Source: Artemisia argyi
Taxonomy: Eukaryota > Streptophyta > Magnoliopsida > Asterales > Asteraceae
Direction of reading: 5' to 3'
Assembly (NCBI GenBank): GCA_030686995.1
Contig: CM060704.1
Coordinates: forward strand, 172,233,718 to 172,297,717
DNA length: 64,000 bases
In this document: positions 33,155 to 46,200 of the stretch, one piece after another
Position numbering within the stretch: the stretch's first letter is position 1
Layout: the number at the start of each line of letters is the position of its first letter
The notes under the pieces: generated by a model
What the model was told of the DNA's origin: nothing
Databases searched by the model: none
The model's input: the letters and a program-made list of their open reading frames with translations, nothing else
Position numbers and translations under genes: made by a program

Positions 33155-35831
33155 CCCCAGAGGCGAGTGAATCCTAACATTAAGGAAGTAGTAAAGAAAG
33201 AAGTTATCAAACTTTTGGATGCAGGACTGATTTACCCGATCTCGGATAGCCCATGGGTCAGTCCTGTGCAGGTTGTACCTAAAAAGGGTGGAATGACTGT
33301 AGTAAAGAATGACAAGGGTGAGATGGTGCCCCAGAGAACTGTCACTGGATGGCGGGTATGCATCGACTATCGAAAGCTCAATGATGCCACGAGGAAAGAT
33401 CACTTTCCCTTACCATTCATTGATCAGATGTTAGAGAGATTATCTGGACACGAGTACTATTGCTTCTTGGATGGGTTCTCTGGATATTTTTAAAATCCCC
33501 ATAGCACCCGAGGACCAAGAAAAGACCACGTTTACTTGCCCCTATGGAACATTTGCCTACAAAAGGATGCCTTTTGGGCTATGTAATGCCCCCACTACTT
33601 TCCAACGTTGCATGACCGCAATCTTTCACGAACTCATGGAAGACAGCATGGAAGTGTTCATGGATGACTTTTCAGTCTTCGGGAACTCCTTCGACCGCTG
33701 TCTTGCTAATCTAGAAAAGATGCTCAAACGTTGTGAGGAAACCAACTTGGTGTTAAACTGGGAAAAGTGTCATTTCATGATAAAGGAAGGGATTGTGTTA
33801 GGGCATAAGATCTCAGGGAACGGGATAGAGGTGGACCAAGCTAAAGTTGAAGCTATATCTAAGTTACCATACCCCACGACTGTTAAGGCAATACGCAGCT
33901 TTTTGAGGCACGCCGGATTTTATCGGAGATTCATCAAGGACTTCTCCAAAATTGCCCGGCCAATGACTCAATTGCTTGTGAAGGATGCTCCGTTCGATTT
34001 TTCCCAAGAATGCAAAGATGCTTTCGATCTCTTAAAAAGGGAACTCACTCAAGCTCCAATCATGATCACACCCAACTGGGAGTTACCATTTGAAATCATG
34101 TGCGACGCTAGCGACTTCGCTGTCGGGGCTGTATTAGGTCAACGGCGTGACAAGCTTTTCCAACCTATTTACTACGCTAGCAAAACCATGAATCCCGCTC
34201 AAGAGAACTACTCCACCACCGAAAAAGAATTATTAGCCGTAGTGTTCGCATTCGACAAATTCCGACAATATCTTGTCCTTTCAAAGACAGTCGTCTTCAC
34301 TGATCACTCAGCTCTTCGATATCTGTTTGCGAAGCAGGATGCCAAGCCACGACTAATTCGGTGGATCTTATTGTTACAAGAATTCGATGTTGAGATTCGC
34401 GATAAGAGGGGGGCAGAGAATCTAGCCGCAGATCATCTATCTCGTCTTGAAAACCCCTTGGATAAGCACGATAGAAGTGAGATTAAGGATTCGTTTCCTG
34501 ACGAACAACTGATGTCAATGATTGATTCGGAGCCATGGTACGCCGACTTTGCCAATTACTTCACAAGTAGATGTAGACTTGTTCCTGAACACCTGACTAA
34601 GTACGAGAGGAAGAGGTTCTTTTCCCAGCTAAAATACTACTTCTGGGATGAACCCTTTTTATTCCGAAGGTGTCCTGACCACATTATAAGGCGTTGTGTT
34701 TCGGAGAATGAGGCAGTAAAGATTATGAGGGAATGTCACTCCGGTCCCTCTGGAGGGCATCATGGGATAAACGTTACCGCCCGAAAGATTCTCGATGCAG
34801 GATTCTATTGGCCCACAATTTTTCGTGATGTAAAATAAATGGTGCAGGCATGCAATGCATGTCAACGAGCCAGAAATATATCACATAGGGATGAGGCACC
34901 TCAGAACTTTATACAAGTTTGTGAGGTATTCGATGTTTGGGGAATTGACTTCATGGGACCCTTTCCATCCTCAGGGGGGAACGAGTACATCTTAGTCGCC
35001 ATTGACTATGTTTCCAAATGGGTTGAGGCACAAGCCCTTAGGACCAATGATGCAAGAGTAGTTATTCATTTCCTGAAAAAGCTTTTCGCAAGATTCGGGA
35101 TTCCGAAAGCTCTCATCAGTGATAGGGGGACACATTTTTGCAATGCACAAATGGAAAAGGTCATGAAGAGGTATGGAGTACCCCATCGATTCTCCACCGT
35201 CTATCATCCACAGACCAATGGCCAAGTCGAAAACACCAATAGAGCTATTAAAAGAATACTTGAAAAAACGGTTAGTCAAAACAGAAAGGACTGGTCATTC
35301 AAACTCGACGAAGCCTTATGGGCATTCCGAACTGCTTACAAAACACCTATTGGAACAACCCCATTCCGCATGGTGTATGGTAAGGCATGTCACTTACCGG
35401 TAGAATTAGAACACAAGGCTTATTGGGCGCTTAAGGCATGCAACTTAGATTACACAACTGCTGGGAATAATAGGTTTTTGCAATTACACGAGCTTGATGA
35501 GCTTAGACTAGAAGCCTACGAATCCTCCATCACATATAAAGAAAGAGCTAAAAGATGGCATGACCAGAGAATTAAGAAACCCAAAGATTTTTCAGAGGGA
35601 GACAAGGTCCTATTATACAATTCTCGGTTGAGATTATTTCCGGGAAAACTTAAGTCTAGATGGTATGGACCGTTCACGGTAAAGAATTCTTCTAAATTTG
35701 GAGCGGTAGTGTTACTTGATGATGAAGGTAGGGAATTCACGGTTAACATACAACGTGTAAAACACTACCAAGAAAATAACAATGAAATGATTAGTGAGGA
35801 GGATGTGACGTTTGATGATGAGATCACGTAG
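33155..35831 (+). pseudogene. A2 unit 2 RT-RNase H-integrase
   Basis: It shares with unit 1 the RT one-base insertion (about 33485-33493) and the TAA between RNase H and integrase (34836-34838), but lacks the unit-1 TGA: FDKFRQYLVLSK is open here, so 33471-34838 is one 455-codon frame covering RT palm (FMDDFSVFG), RNase H and the integrase zinc-finger start. The integrase core 34839-35831 keeps D-D-E. The CDACQRAGN of unit 1 is CNACQRARN here, keeping both cysteines. Confidence 0.9.
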
Positions 35832-38319
35832 TAACCCATAGCCTTGAGTCTAGCTACAAGACTCGTAAATAAAGAAAAGCGCTTCTTGGGAGGCAACCCA
35901 TGTTTTGTGTGATTTCATTTTGTTTGATTGTTATTTGCTTCCGTATGCATGCTTTATTTTTATTGTTGGTTGATTATGTTTCTCAATTAAAATGTGGAAA
36001 TACTTTACTATGTTGTTTGGCCTAGTCTTAACTCAAACCTAAAAGTATTTTTGCAAAAGATAAGTGTAAGGGGAAACCCCAAATATGTTTTTAAGAAACA
36101 AACCGATCATGATTCTCCACAATATTAAATAAGCATGTATATTCGTATTTGTTAGAGTCAAATGCTTGTATTGAGTCATAATGAAGTTTTTGCAGGATTT
36201 TCCAGGAAGTAGGACCAAGTTTTTCCAGAAATTTTCCGGAAACTTAACATAAGAATTTCTGCAGGTCCATTCTGACGGCGTCAGAGGTTTACTCTTGACG
36301 GCGTCAGGAGTTAAAATCTGGAAATTTTACCGGTTTTGTTTTTCTAACGGAGTCTTATGGTTTTTGTGAATTATTAAGTTTTATAATCTCCAGGAAATCT
36401 GAAAACTTCATTTCACAAGCATTATATCTTACTTTGTTTTCTAGGATTTAGTAACTTATATAAGATGCCGCCGATTTGACGCGAGGTTGTCTTGTCTATT
36501 TTTGTCAGGTTTTACAGGTTATGTATGACAAGAAGATGATTTATATTCTGGAAGGGAAGCTTTGATTGTTCATTTTCTTGGAGGAAGATTTAACCTGGCC
36601 ACCTATAATCCATACCGAGCGAATCAGGGGAGTATTTGATTTCATTCTCTTTACTTTTTCACTTTTACATTCTTTACTTGAACATTGGGGACAATGTTCA
36701 TCTTAAGTGTAAGGGGAGGGTAAAAAGGTGATACCTTACATATGCACTTTCGCTTGAGTTTGTTTTGTTTGATAGTAGATGTGTAATAAAACTATGAGAA
36801 ATACTTGTTAGTGCAATTTTAGCGACAAATTTAAAATTTTTTACAACATTTAGGAGTGAAACTTTAGCCATAGCAAGCGTCTCATGGATAGGAGATTGTA
36901 TGACTAGCACATAACCGTATATTCAGAAAAATTTTCCACCCAAATATGTGAGGTTCGCCTTTAGATTTGATAGGAAAAGCATTTACTATTAGTGCTTATG
37001 AGTGTACCGGTAGCATTTAGATTCTAGAACTTGCGTTAGTGATGCATCCCGAGACCGCTAGTGAGACTACATTCCTGTGGTAGGATTTACTACATGATAA
37101 GAGGCATTAGGATCACCCTTGTGTTAAACCCGTATTATAATTGCTTGACCATTTAAGTCATATTACTTGGCTAGTTAAGTCAACTAATTATTTCCCACAC
37201 CCTTAGCGTTGTACTCATTTTTAGTACACGAAACCCCTAGTACACCCCTCCGAGCCTATCTTTTCGTTTCTAACTTTAAGCATCTTACTTAAAGGAAGAA
37301 TTTGTTACACCCCACTTAAATGTACACCCAAATCGCCTTAGCCTTCCGTGTATGCGCTCATCTTTAGTGCATTATTGTTATTTGTTAAACCCTAAGTTAA
37401 CTTTCTAATTGATTACATGGTTGCTAAGTCGAGTCATATCCTTGTACATATTGTTTTGGGACGATTGGGACGATTGGGTAAGTACTTATTTTATGGAGTA
37501 ATGGGGAAGAACATAATATTATTACCCCCATATGTGCGTTAATCTTAAAAGTGCTCCAAGTGTTTTGATTTTCTTAATTCGAGTCATTAGAATAGTTTAA
37601 TGTAAAGTATGTAAAGATTCAAGTGTAAGTGGAACTCTCATCCCCTATGATGTATTATTTTGGATGGTAGGGTAAGAGTGTATGCAAAAAAAAAAAAAAT
37701 CAAAAAAAAATCAAAAAATCAAGAAAAAGAAACAAAAAAAATAGAAAAAAATGGAAAAAGAGAAAAAAACATACGGACTACCATCCCTTTTCATTCTATG
37801 TTCATTTTATGTTTTTGTTATTTTTCATTTATTAGCTTAAGTCGAGTCTAGTCTTGGCTTAGCAACGCCATATTGTACATGTAATTAACCAAGATTGTTA
37901 ACTCGCCACCAGTTAAACTTCCTTTATCCAACAAAACCGTGTAATTCATATCCCTATACCTAACGTTACAACCCTTTAAAAGACCTCTTTGATAGTTTAT
38001 CCTAGGTGCTTACGCCATGTGGTGGAGTTTTGATCCTTTCCCAAGCCTATGGTAATCTATTTTGCTATGACAGGTAGTGAGAGATATCTTCCATTTCCAT
38101 AATGTTATATTACTTTATTACACCCGAGAGATGTGAGTATCTAAACACTATTTGTGAGGTGCTAGTGTATGACCTCCGTGCTTGTCTATTGGTCTTTAGT
38201 GGAACGATTATTTGTTGTAATTACTTTTATATTAGTGTTAAATGACCCCTAACTTGTCTTTTGAGTAGAATAAAAGCGCATTTGCTTGAGGACAAGCAAA
38301 TCTCAAGTGTAAGGGTATA
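35832..38319 (+). other. A2 unit 2 3' untranslated region
   Basis: Collinear with 26457-28957. The A tract is much shorter (37686-37699 versus 28310-28347), and the third AAGTGTAAGGGG copy is mutated to AAGTGTAAGTGG (about 37621). Hairpins at 36680-36699 and 38280-38301 are intact. Confidence 0.8.
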
Positions 38320-39665
38320 TGATGAGGCGAAAAATGATCCGTTTTTAGAGGGTCATTTAAGCCCGAATCCGAATTTATTTGATCAAATATTGCCCTAAAT
38401 CGTTCCTTTTGTGATTTTAGGTACTTGGAGAGTGAATTCTGGAAAAGAAGCCATTTTGGACGTTTTTGGAGCATAAAAGTGAAGAAAACGGCAAAGTCTC
38501 AATTTTCCATGCTGGAACAGTACATGAAGGCGTCAAGAGTAAACTCATGACGGCGTCAAACCCCAAGAATTAAAATCCGTAGCTCATGACGGCGTCACAC
38601 AGGGCGTCAGAATTAGATCAAGGCCGTCCGAGGAAGTATTTGGCGGCGAGATGACGGCGTCACACCTTTGTTCTTGACGCTGTCACCCCTATTTTCCTAT
38701 ATATAGTTTTCTAGTTTTTCACATTAAAAGAGGGAAGTTTTGGAGAAACCCTAAAGACGATTTTGGTGCAACTTTTACAGGTTTTTCAAGGGTTCCAAAC
38801 CCTTGATACCTTGCATTGTAATTGAGATAAGTGTTCTTCTAATTCAATCAATATGTCTATGTGTTGGTTGTCTATATCTTGTTCTTGTCTCAATTCCATT
38901 ATGCTAGGCTAGATCTCTTTTGTGTTTGCTTAGATCTAATGAAACCTAGATATTGATTATGTGTTGATTACTTGTTTATTCTTGTCTTGGATGAATGATT
39001 TTATATGTTAGGCTTAAGAAAACTGGCAGATCTCCAAATGGTAACATGCTTGAACGTCTTAAGAAACATGAACCGAGGCGTACTAGGTCTTTATTGGTTG
39101 TATTTAATGCATGAGCCACTGTTTACAATCCCTATAGTTGTGCTGGGCATGGTGTAGGAGGAGATAAGAGCTCATAGAATTGGGGAGTTATGTATGCCAC
39201 CCCATGAATGGTATTAAGGAATACAATCCGTCATCCATGCAATTATAACAAGTAATTAACATGTAAAAGATATCTAGGGAGTAGTGAAATCTAAGTAAAC
39301 ACATTTTCTCCAATTACTGCTCACAACCTTAGTTTAATTAGTTTATTTTCATTTTTAGTATTTTATTTTGATTGCATCTTATTTTTGGGTTAGTTGAATG
39401 GCAACTAATTCCGCCCACTCTTCCAAAAACCGATATTTTAATTGCTTTATAAAAAATATAAAAACACAAAAATAATCATCCCTCACCTTTAGAACTAGTA
39501 ATTTAGGCTTTCTAATCCTAGCGACACTATTCCTAAGCTGAACGATCAATCCCCCGGTACTTGTCACTATACTATACTACAACGATCAGGTACACTGTCT
39601 GGTGGGGGTTTTAAGCTTCTCGAGATCCCTCGAGAGGTAAAGCCTGTTGCGATTCCCACGCATCA
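38320..39665 (+). repeat. A2 LTR 3
   Basis: 1346 bp, TGATGAGGCG to CCCACGCATCA, followed by the TCACC duplication (39666-39670). About 13 differences from LTR 1 by eye (roughly 1%). Confidence 0.92.
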
Positions 39666-40671
39666 TCACCTATGTACCTGCGTGGACCGTGACGAAGGGA
39701 ACCCGTATGAACACCGCCACTGCTTGCCGAGACATGTTGATGAATTTGGCAACTCCCCAGGAGGAGAAATATCTGGACAACCAGGATGATGGAGAGGCTG
39801 TTCGCAGGTCGTGGCTGCTGCTGGGCAAATGTGTTACGGCTCAAGCGGACATTATCTTTCGCTTTGAGTCTCTTTTGGATGAGCACAAAAAATTGTCCGA
39901 GGCTCATAAGATCTGCGACAAGACTCTTGACGACAATTGAAAGATGTTTCAGCAGATGTCCGGTGAGTTTCAGAAACTTAAGGATGCTCACAAAGAGTGT
40001 GCGGAGGTGAATCCGGAAGGGTTGAGGAAGCTTCGTGCTGAAAATGTTGGTTTGGAGGGTCGTGTTTCTGAGCTGGAAATAGAGAAAGAAGAATGGAGAA
40101 AGGTTTCCGCTGAGCAGAACAACCGGGTCAAATTATTGGAGGGGCAGTTGTCTGATGCCAGGTCGAGGCTGAATGACGAAGAAAAAGCTTACAAAGAGCT
40201 TTATCAAGAGAAGGTGCACATCGCTGTAGCCGCTGGGAATGCTGAGGTAGAAAGGAACCGTATCATAAATGAGTTCATTCCAGAGGCTATCCACCGTTTT
40301 CTCGGAACCATGAATTCCGGACAGCATTGGCAGAACCATTCAACTTGTTTTACCTTTCTGGGTTGATTGATGGGGCTGGTTTGTTCGAAGAGCCGGAGAA
40401 AGCGGCGAAGTTGTTGGGAGAAGTCGAGGGGATGGATATGGAAGCCGGGGCTAAATATGGTCCGCTATATGACAAGGCCCTATCTCAGGACTATCCTTAT
40501 ATCCAGAAGATCCGGGAAACCATTTACCGGAAATTTGATGAACTGAGTGCCTTAGTTCCTGACCCTGCTCCTGCTGAAGAACCAACGACCGAGGGTCCGG
40601 AGGTTGAATCTCACGTCGAGAATCCCTCCGAGAACCAGTCTTCGGATAAGAATGCCTCGGTTTTTACTTGA
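39666..40671 (+). pseudogene. H antisense ORF, 3' part
   Basis: It resumes after A2 with YVPAWTVTKGTRMN, a segment typical of Tat antisense proteins, then a long coiled coil (KLRAENVGLEGRVSELEIEK and neighbours) and an acidic tail ending at 40671. It is broken by an in-frame TGA (39938-39940) and a frameshift near 40310-40325, after which LAEPFNLFYLSGLIDGAGLF continues in another frame. Together with 135-597 it forms one gene missing its middle. It corresponds to exons 3-4 of the Tat2 antisense gene in position and coiled-coil character. Confidence 0.7.
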
Positions 40672-41095
40672 AGTGAAGGATTAGCACATCTCCATTTTGA
40701 CTATGGGCGTAGATGTTGCGGACTCTTTATGAAGCTGTTTATCCACTTTGTTTGAGAGATATATGTTGGGGTCCGGATACCTCCATTTTGACTAATGGAT
40801 TTAGGTATTCCGGATTCCCTGTGAAGCTTTTATCAATTGATGTAATAGGTTTTTGACGTTCCGTTATTTTGTAGAATGGGTCCATCGGAACAATTATGTA
40901 ATAGAATAGGTTTGAAATTCCATCTTTTGTTATTCCGTTATTCCGGAACATTTGATGTAACCGGTTTTTTGATCATATGAATATATCACTTTCTTTTGTT
41001 ATTTATATTTAGTCTTTAAGCTACATGTGTGTTTTTCCGAGCAGTATGTAACTTATGGAACTTGGCCTTTAATTATATACTCGTGGGGTTTTACT
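40672..41095. other. H spacer after antisense ORF
   Basis: No gene. Two diverged ~53-bp repeats beginning CTCCATTTTGACTA (about 40687 and 40780). Several AATA-rich stretches could serve as polyadenylation signals for the plus-strand transcript. Confidence 0.5.
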
Positions 41096-41147
41096 TCATC
41101 GGACAACATATGCCTTACGGCTCTTGGCCATAGCTTATACCCTCTTT

Positions 41148-41202
<55 letters not shown>

Positions 41203-41752
41203 ACGGGGTAACCTGTACCCTTCGGCACCTGGCCTAAAGTTATACCCACTTGGGGTTGTATTTGATGGGGTAACCTGTACCCTTCGGCACTTGGCCTAAA
41301 ATTATACCCACTTGGGGTTGTATTTGACGGGGTAACCTGTACCCTTCGGCACCTGGCCTAAAGTTATACCCACTTGGGCTTTTTATTTGACGGGGTAACC
41401 TGTACCCTTCGGAACCTGGCCTAAAGTTATACCCACTTGGGGTTGTATTTGACGGGGTAACCTGTACCCTTCGGCACCTGGCCTAAAGTTATACCCACTT
41501 GGGGTTTTATTTGACGGGGTAACCTGTACCCTTCGGCACCTGGCCTAAAGTTATACCCACTTGGGGTTGTATTTGACGGGGTAACCTGTACCCTTCGGCA
41601 CCTGGCCTAAAGTTATACCCACTTGGGGTTTCCCTTCGGCACCTGGCCTAAAGTTATACCCACTTGGGGTTTTATTTGACGGGGTAACCTGTACCCTTCG
41701 GCACCTGGCCTAAAGTTATACCCATTTGGGGTTGTATTCTTTTGGACAACTT
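41096..41752. repeat. Tandem array (~62-bp unit) in H between pol and antisense ORF
   Basis: About eight near-identical units carrying GACGGGGTAACCTGTACCC and TTCGGCACCTGGCCTAAAG (41201-41752), one of them shortened (about 41633). Strongly diverged units and a 43-base T run lie at the left edge (41040-41200), and a diverged unit tail at the right edge. Tat elements are known to carry tandem repeats in this position, which can seed satellite DNA. Confidence 0.9.
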
Positions 41753-41865
41753 GTGCCCTGATGGAAGCAAGTTTTTCATGTGGTTCAAATGCATCGGATG
41801 TTTCATTGATGTGAAAATGGCTCATGCCTTACAATAAATCCTGAAATAACAAAGTACATAACGGG

Positions 41866-43278
41866 CTACATGAAACATTTCTTTAGGTTAATTGCATGCC
41901 AGGTTCGAGGTACTTCCACATCTTCCATGGTTTGGAGCTTGTATGTGCCGTGCTGATAAGCCTCCGTTATCCGGTAGGGACCTTCCCAATTAGGTCCCAA
42001 TTTTCCTTGATCTTCCACCCTGCTGGCTTCATTCTTCCGGTACACGAAATCCCCCACTTTGAAAGCTTCTGGTTTAACCCTTCGATTGTAATACTGCTCC
42101 ACTTTCTTTTTGCACTTCGCCTCCCTTATGGCTGCCATTTCTCTCCGTTCTTCCAACAAATTTAGGTTCAGATTGATTTCATCGTCATTGTTTTCAACAT
42201 TTGCCATCATGGTCCGGAAGGTAGGCATACCAATTTCCGCCGGAATGACTGCTTCACCTCCGTAGGTTAGACTAAAGGGAGTTTCTCCGTTGCTAGTTTT
42301 CAAGGTGGTCCGGAAAGCCCATAGTACATTTGGTAACTCATCTACCCATCCGGCTCTTTCTCTCCCTAGCCGAGATTTAAATCCCTTCATTAGGCTTTTG
42401 TTGGCTCTTTCGACCAATCCGTTGACTTGAGGATGAGCTACTGCTGTGTTGATTTGTGTAATATTCAACCTCTCACACCAACTTTTGAACGGATCTCCCA
42501 CGAAGTTACTTCCGTTGTCCGTGACGATTATCTTGGGTAATCCGAACCTGCAGACAATGTTGTCCCACACAAATTTTTTGACTTCCTTGCCGGTTGTTTT
42601 AGCCAACGGTTTCGCTTCCATCCATTTTGTGAAATAGTCTATTCCCACAATAACGTATTTAACTTTCCCTGGAGCTTCGGGTAAAGGTCCCAAAACGTCA
42701 ATTACCCATTGGAAGAAAGGCCATGGTGCCATGACGGAGGTCAATACCGTTTTTGGCAGCTTAGGAACCGGAGCATGTATCTGACAGGCATCACATTTTT
42801 GAATGACCTCTCTAGCATCCCGGTGCATGGTTGACCAATAATAACCTTGTCTCATGAGTTTAGCTACCACATTCCGGGGTCCGGAATGCATGCCACATGC
42901 TCCTTCGTGCACTTCTCGGATTATGTAATTAGCTTGGAGGGGTCCGACGCATCGCAGCATCGGTCCTAGGTAGGATTTTTTGAATAACACATTATCAATC
43001 AACGTATAATGGCTTATTTTCATGCGCAGGTTGCGTGCTTCATTTTGATCCTCAGGCCATATCCCTTCGTTTAAGCAACGGAATATGGGAGACATCCAAT
43101 TTTCCTCCTCTTCTTCGACTATTGCGTTAATCGTCTCTTCTTCTGTGGATGGTCTTTCCAATATTTCTACCAGGACTTCCTTCGTTAAATGATCAAATGC
43201 TACGGATGCTAGCTTGCTGAGCACATATGCTTTTTGGTTCTGGGCTCTTGGGATATTCTTTATCCTGAAGCGTTTGAA
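41866..43278 (-). pseudogene. H pol, second RNase H end and integrase
   Basis: Continues gag-pol in the same frame after one TGA (43279-43281): FKRFRIKNIPRAQNQ closes the second RNase H, with VLSKLASVAFDHL next. Integrase has the zinc region (HEGACGMHSG...CDACQIH), core positions in VIDVLGPLP, VTDNGSNFVGD and GLVERANKS (D, D, E), and a C-terminal domain with GPNWEGPYRI and TWHAINLKKCF. No further stops. The protein would insert the cDNA. The single TGA, likely from CGA by C-to-T change, is the only visible coding lesion in this element's gag-pol. Confidence 0.88.
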
Positions 43279-46200
43279 TCAAGCGATGTATTCCTTGGCC
43301 TTGGCGAGGTACGTTGCCATGCTCTCCTTGTATGCAGTAAACTCTCCGTTAATTTGGCTCGCCACCAGGTTAGAGTCCACTCGTACTTCTAATGCTTCTA
43401 TATGCATTTCTTTTGCAATTCTCAGTCCGGCTAAGAGTGCTTCATATTCTGCTTCGTTGTTGGTAGCTTCGAAGTTTAATCGGAGAGCATAGGTGTATTC
43501 TTCTTTTTCCGGACTAATTAACACTAGTCCTGCTCCGGAACCTTTTCTGCTAGAGGCTCCGTCAGTGTATAGAATCCATTCTTCTGGCTGAGAGATGTTA
43601 CATATCTCCTTGCATCTCCTCCTCGGATCCGGGAAGGCTGTTCCGATGGGAATTTCATTAATGAAGTCAGCGAGCACTTGTCCTTTGACAGCATTTCTTG
43701 GTACGTAGGTAATGTTGTAAGCCCCCAGTTCTACCGTATATTTGGCTAATCGTCCGGACGATTCTGCTCGGTTTAACACTTGTTTGATGGGATGGTCCGT
43801 TATGACCTTGATGGGATGAGCTTCGAAGTATCGCCTTAATCTTCTTGATAAATGTAGGAGGGTTAAAGCCAACTTTTCGACCGGAGCGTATCTCTTTTCG
43901 GCTTCATGTAAGGTCCGGCTTACATAATGAACTGGTATCTGTCGTTCTTCCCTTTTGACCATCAGTACCCCACTTATTGCTTCCGTTGCGGCCGATAGGT
44001 ATAGATACATATCCTCTTTAGGTTTCGGTGTTGTTAGGCATGGGAGTTCTAGAATTATTTTCTTCATTTCTTGGAAGGCCTTTTCAGCTGCCTCCGTCCA
44101 TTGGTATTTTTCTTTATTATCTTTCGTGATGTTCTTTAATGTTTCGAAGAAAGGTAAAGATCTTTCGGCAGATTTTGATAAGAAACGGTTGAGTGCTGCA
44201 AGTTTGCCACTTAAGCTTTGCATTTCCTTTAATGATTTTGGTGATTGCATATCGGTGATTGCTCTAGTCTTCTTAGGGTTTGCTCTAATCCCTTCGGACG
44301 TCACCATATATCCGAGGAATTTTCCTTCCTCTACTCCGAAGGAGCACTTTCTAGGGTTCAACTTCATGTTTATTCTTCGGAGGTTGTCGAATGTTTCTGC
44401 TATATCCGCCAACAGCTCCTTTTCCGTTTGGCTTTTAATCACCATATCATCTACATATACTTCCAAGTTCCGGCCAATTTGTCTCCGGAATGCGGAATCC
44501 ACCAGCTTCTGATAAGTTGCTCCGGCATTTTTCAATCCGAATGGCATCTTAACATAGCAGTACGTTCCTCGATCCGTATAGAAGGCCGTTTTCTCTTCAT
44601 CTTCTTTTGCCATCTGTACTTGGTGATATCCTTTGTAAGCATCCAGGAAACACTTGTAACGGAATCCTATCACTGATTCAATCTTCCAATCTATTTCGGG
44701 TAACGGGTAGTAATCTTTGCGGCATGATGAGTTTAGATTCTTAAAATCAATACACATCCTCCAGGTATCGTCCGGTTTTTTCACCAATACCGGGTTAGAA
44801 ATCCATGTCGGGTACCGGACAGGTCTGATTATTCCGGCCTTTAACCATTCCTCCACGTCTCGATTTATGGCTTGGTTCTTTTCTTCCGAGAAAAATCTCT
44901 TTTTCTGTGCCACGGGTTTATCTTGGACGTTTACGTTGAGCTTATGTTCAGCTGCCCATTGGGGAATGCCAGTCATATCCGAAGGCTCCCATGCGAAAAC
45001 GTCTCGGCTATTTTTTAGCAACGTTATCAATTGTCTTCTTCCTTCTTTTGAAAAACGTCTTCCTATTGTTACTAGCTGTTCCGGGTACGCCGGATGAATT
45101 AGCACTTCCTCGGTTCCAGTAGTTTCTTCAATGGTGATTTCCGAGGAGGTCTCTATTTGGGTTTCCTTCTCCTTTAGGAACTTTTCTTCAAGTTTTCTAC
45201 ATTCTGAGATGATGACCGATCGGGTCACCAGAGTGGCAATGCCTCTCGGTGTTGGGAATTTCATCATGGAGTGTATAGTCGACGGGATGGCCTTCAGTTT
45301 TTTGATTCCGGACCTACCAAGTATTACATTGTATGGGGAGGGAGATCTAATTACTGCGAACTTCATGATGGTTCGGCGGTAAAGCCCTTCACTCCCGAAG
45401 CATACTTCTAGCTCGATCTTCCCTAACGGATTTATGGCTTCTCCTGCGAATCCTATCAGTGGTGTGTTTGTTTTTGTCAGACGAGACCGGATGGAAGAAT
45501 CAAGGTTTAGGAAACAGTGTTCGTACATTACTTCTACCGAAGCACCTTGGTCAACATACACTCTTCGTACGGTATACCCCTCAATTTCTGCTTCCACTAT
45601 AAGAGGTTCGTCGGAGGCATCACCCGGTAGGATTGGCGGAAAGCTTATGGGAGCGTTCATCCATTCTTCTTCCTGATCTATAACTTTGCGTTTCGGATTC
45701 CTTTCTTGGTGTCGAACCATATTGATGATTCGTCTTTGGTTGTTTTGAGGGTCATTTCGGGGAGGTGCTCTGTCTCTTTGCCGGACATCCCTGATCAGGT
45801 GATCTAGCTTGCCCGTCTCCATTGCTTTCTTAAGTTGTTCCTTGAGGTTATGACAATCGTTGGTGAGATGACCTTTCTCTCCGTGATAGTCGCAAAACTT
45901 ATCCATATTTTCTCTTGATGGTCTTCCCCTTAGTGGTGGGGGTGCAGGTAACCTGAGTTGATGCTCCGTTGATAAGATCTCTTTCGGGGCCTTGGTGAGC
46001 ATGTTCAAGTCTAAAGGCCTGGTATCTCGTCTATTTCCATCGTTACGCCGGTGATCCGTTCGATAATCTGTCCGGTAGGTATTTTCCTTTCGGGCAGGCA
46101 CGTACGGTGCAAATTGATCATTTCGTCGAGATCTGAAATCTTGCTTTCCCCTGAAGGAGGAGCGTTGTGAGTTGTGGTCATTCCGGCTGTATGAATTCGA

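Larger units (their letters stand above)
19571..39665 (+). mobile_element. Athila-type tandem element A2: LTR-int-LTR-int-LTR
   Basis: Three LTRs (19571-20915, 28958-30302, 38320-39665) alternate with two internal regions. One TCACC duplication flanks the whole unit (19566-19570 and 39666-39670) and none flanks the middle LTR, so the array descends from a single insertion. Repeat spacing is 9387 and 9362 bp; the difference lies mainly in homopolymer tracts. The two internal regions are almost identical and share the same disabling mutations. Confidence 0.92.

Noticed and set aside
41201..41752. CRISPR-like array
   Set aside because: Units are contiguous tandem repeats without unique spacers, in a plant genome.
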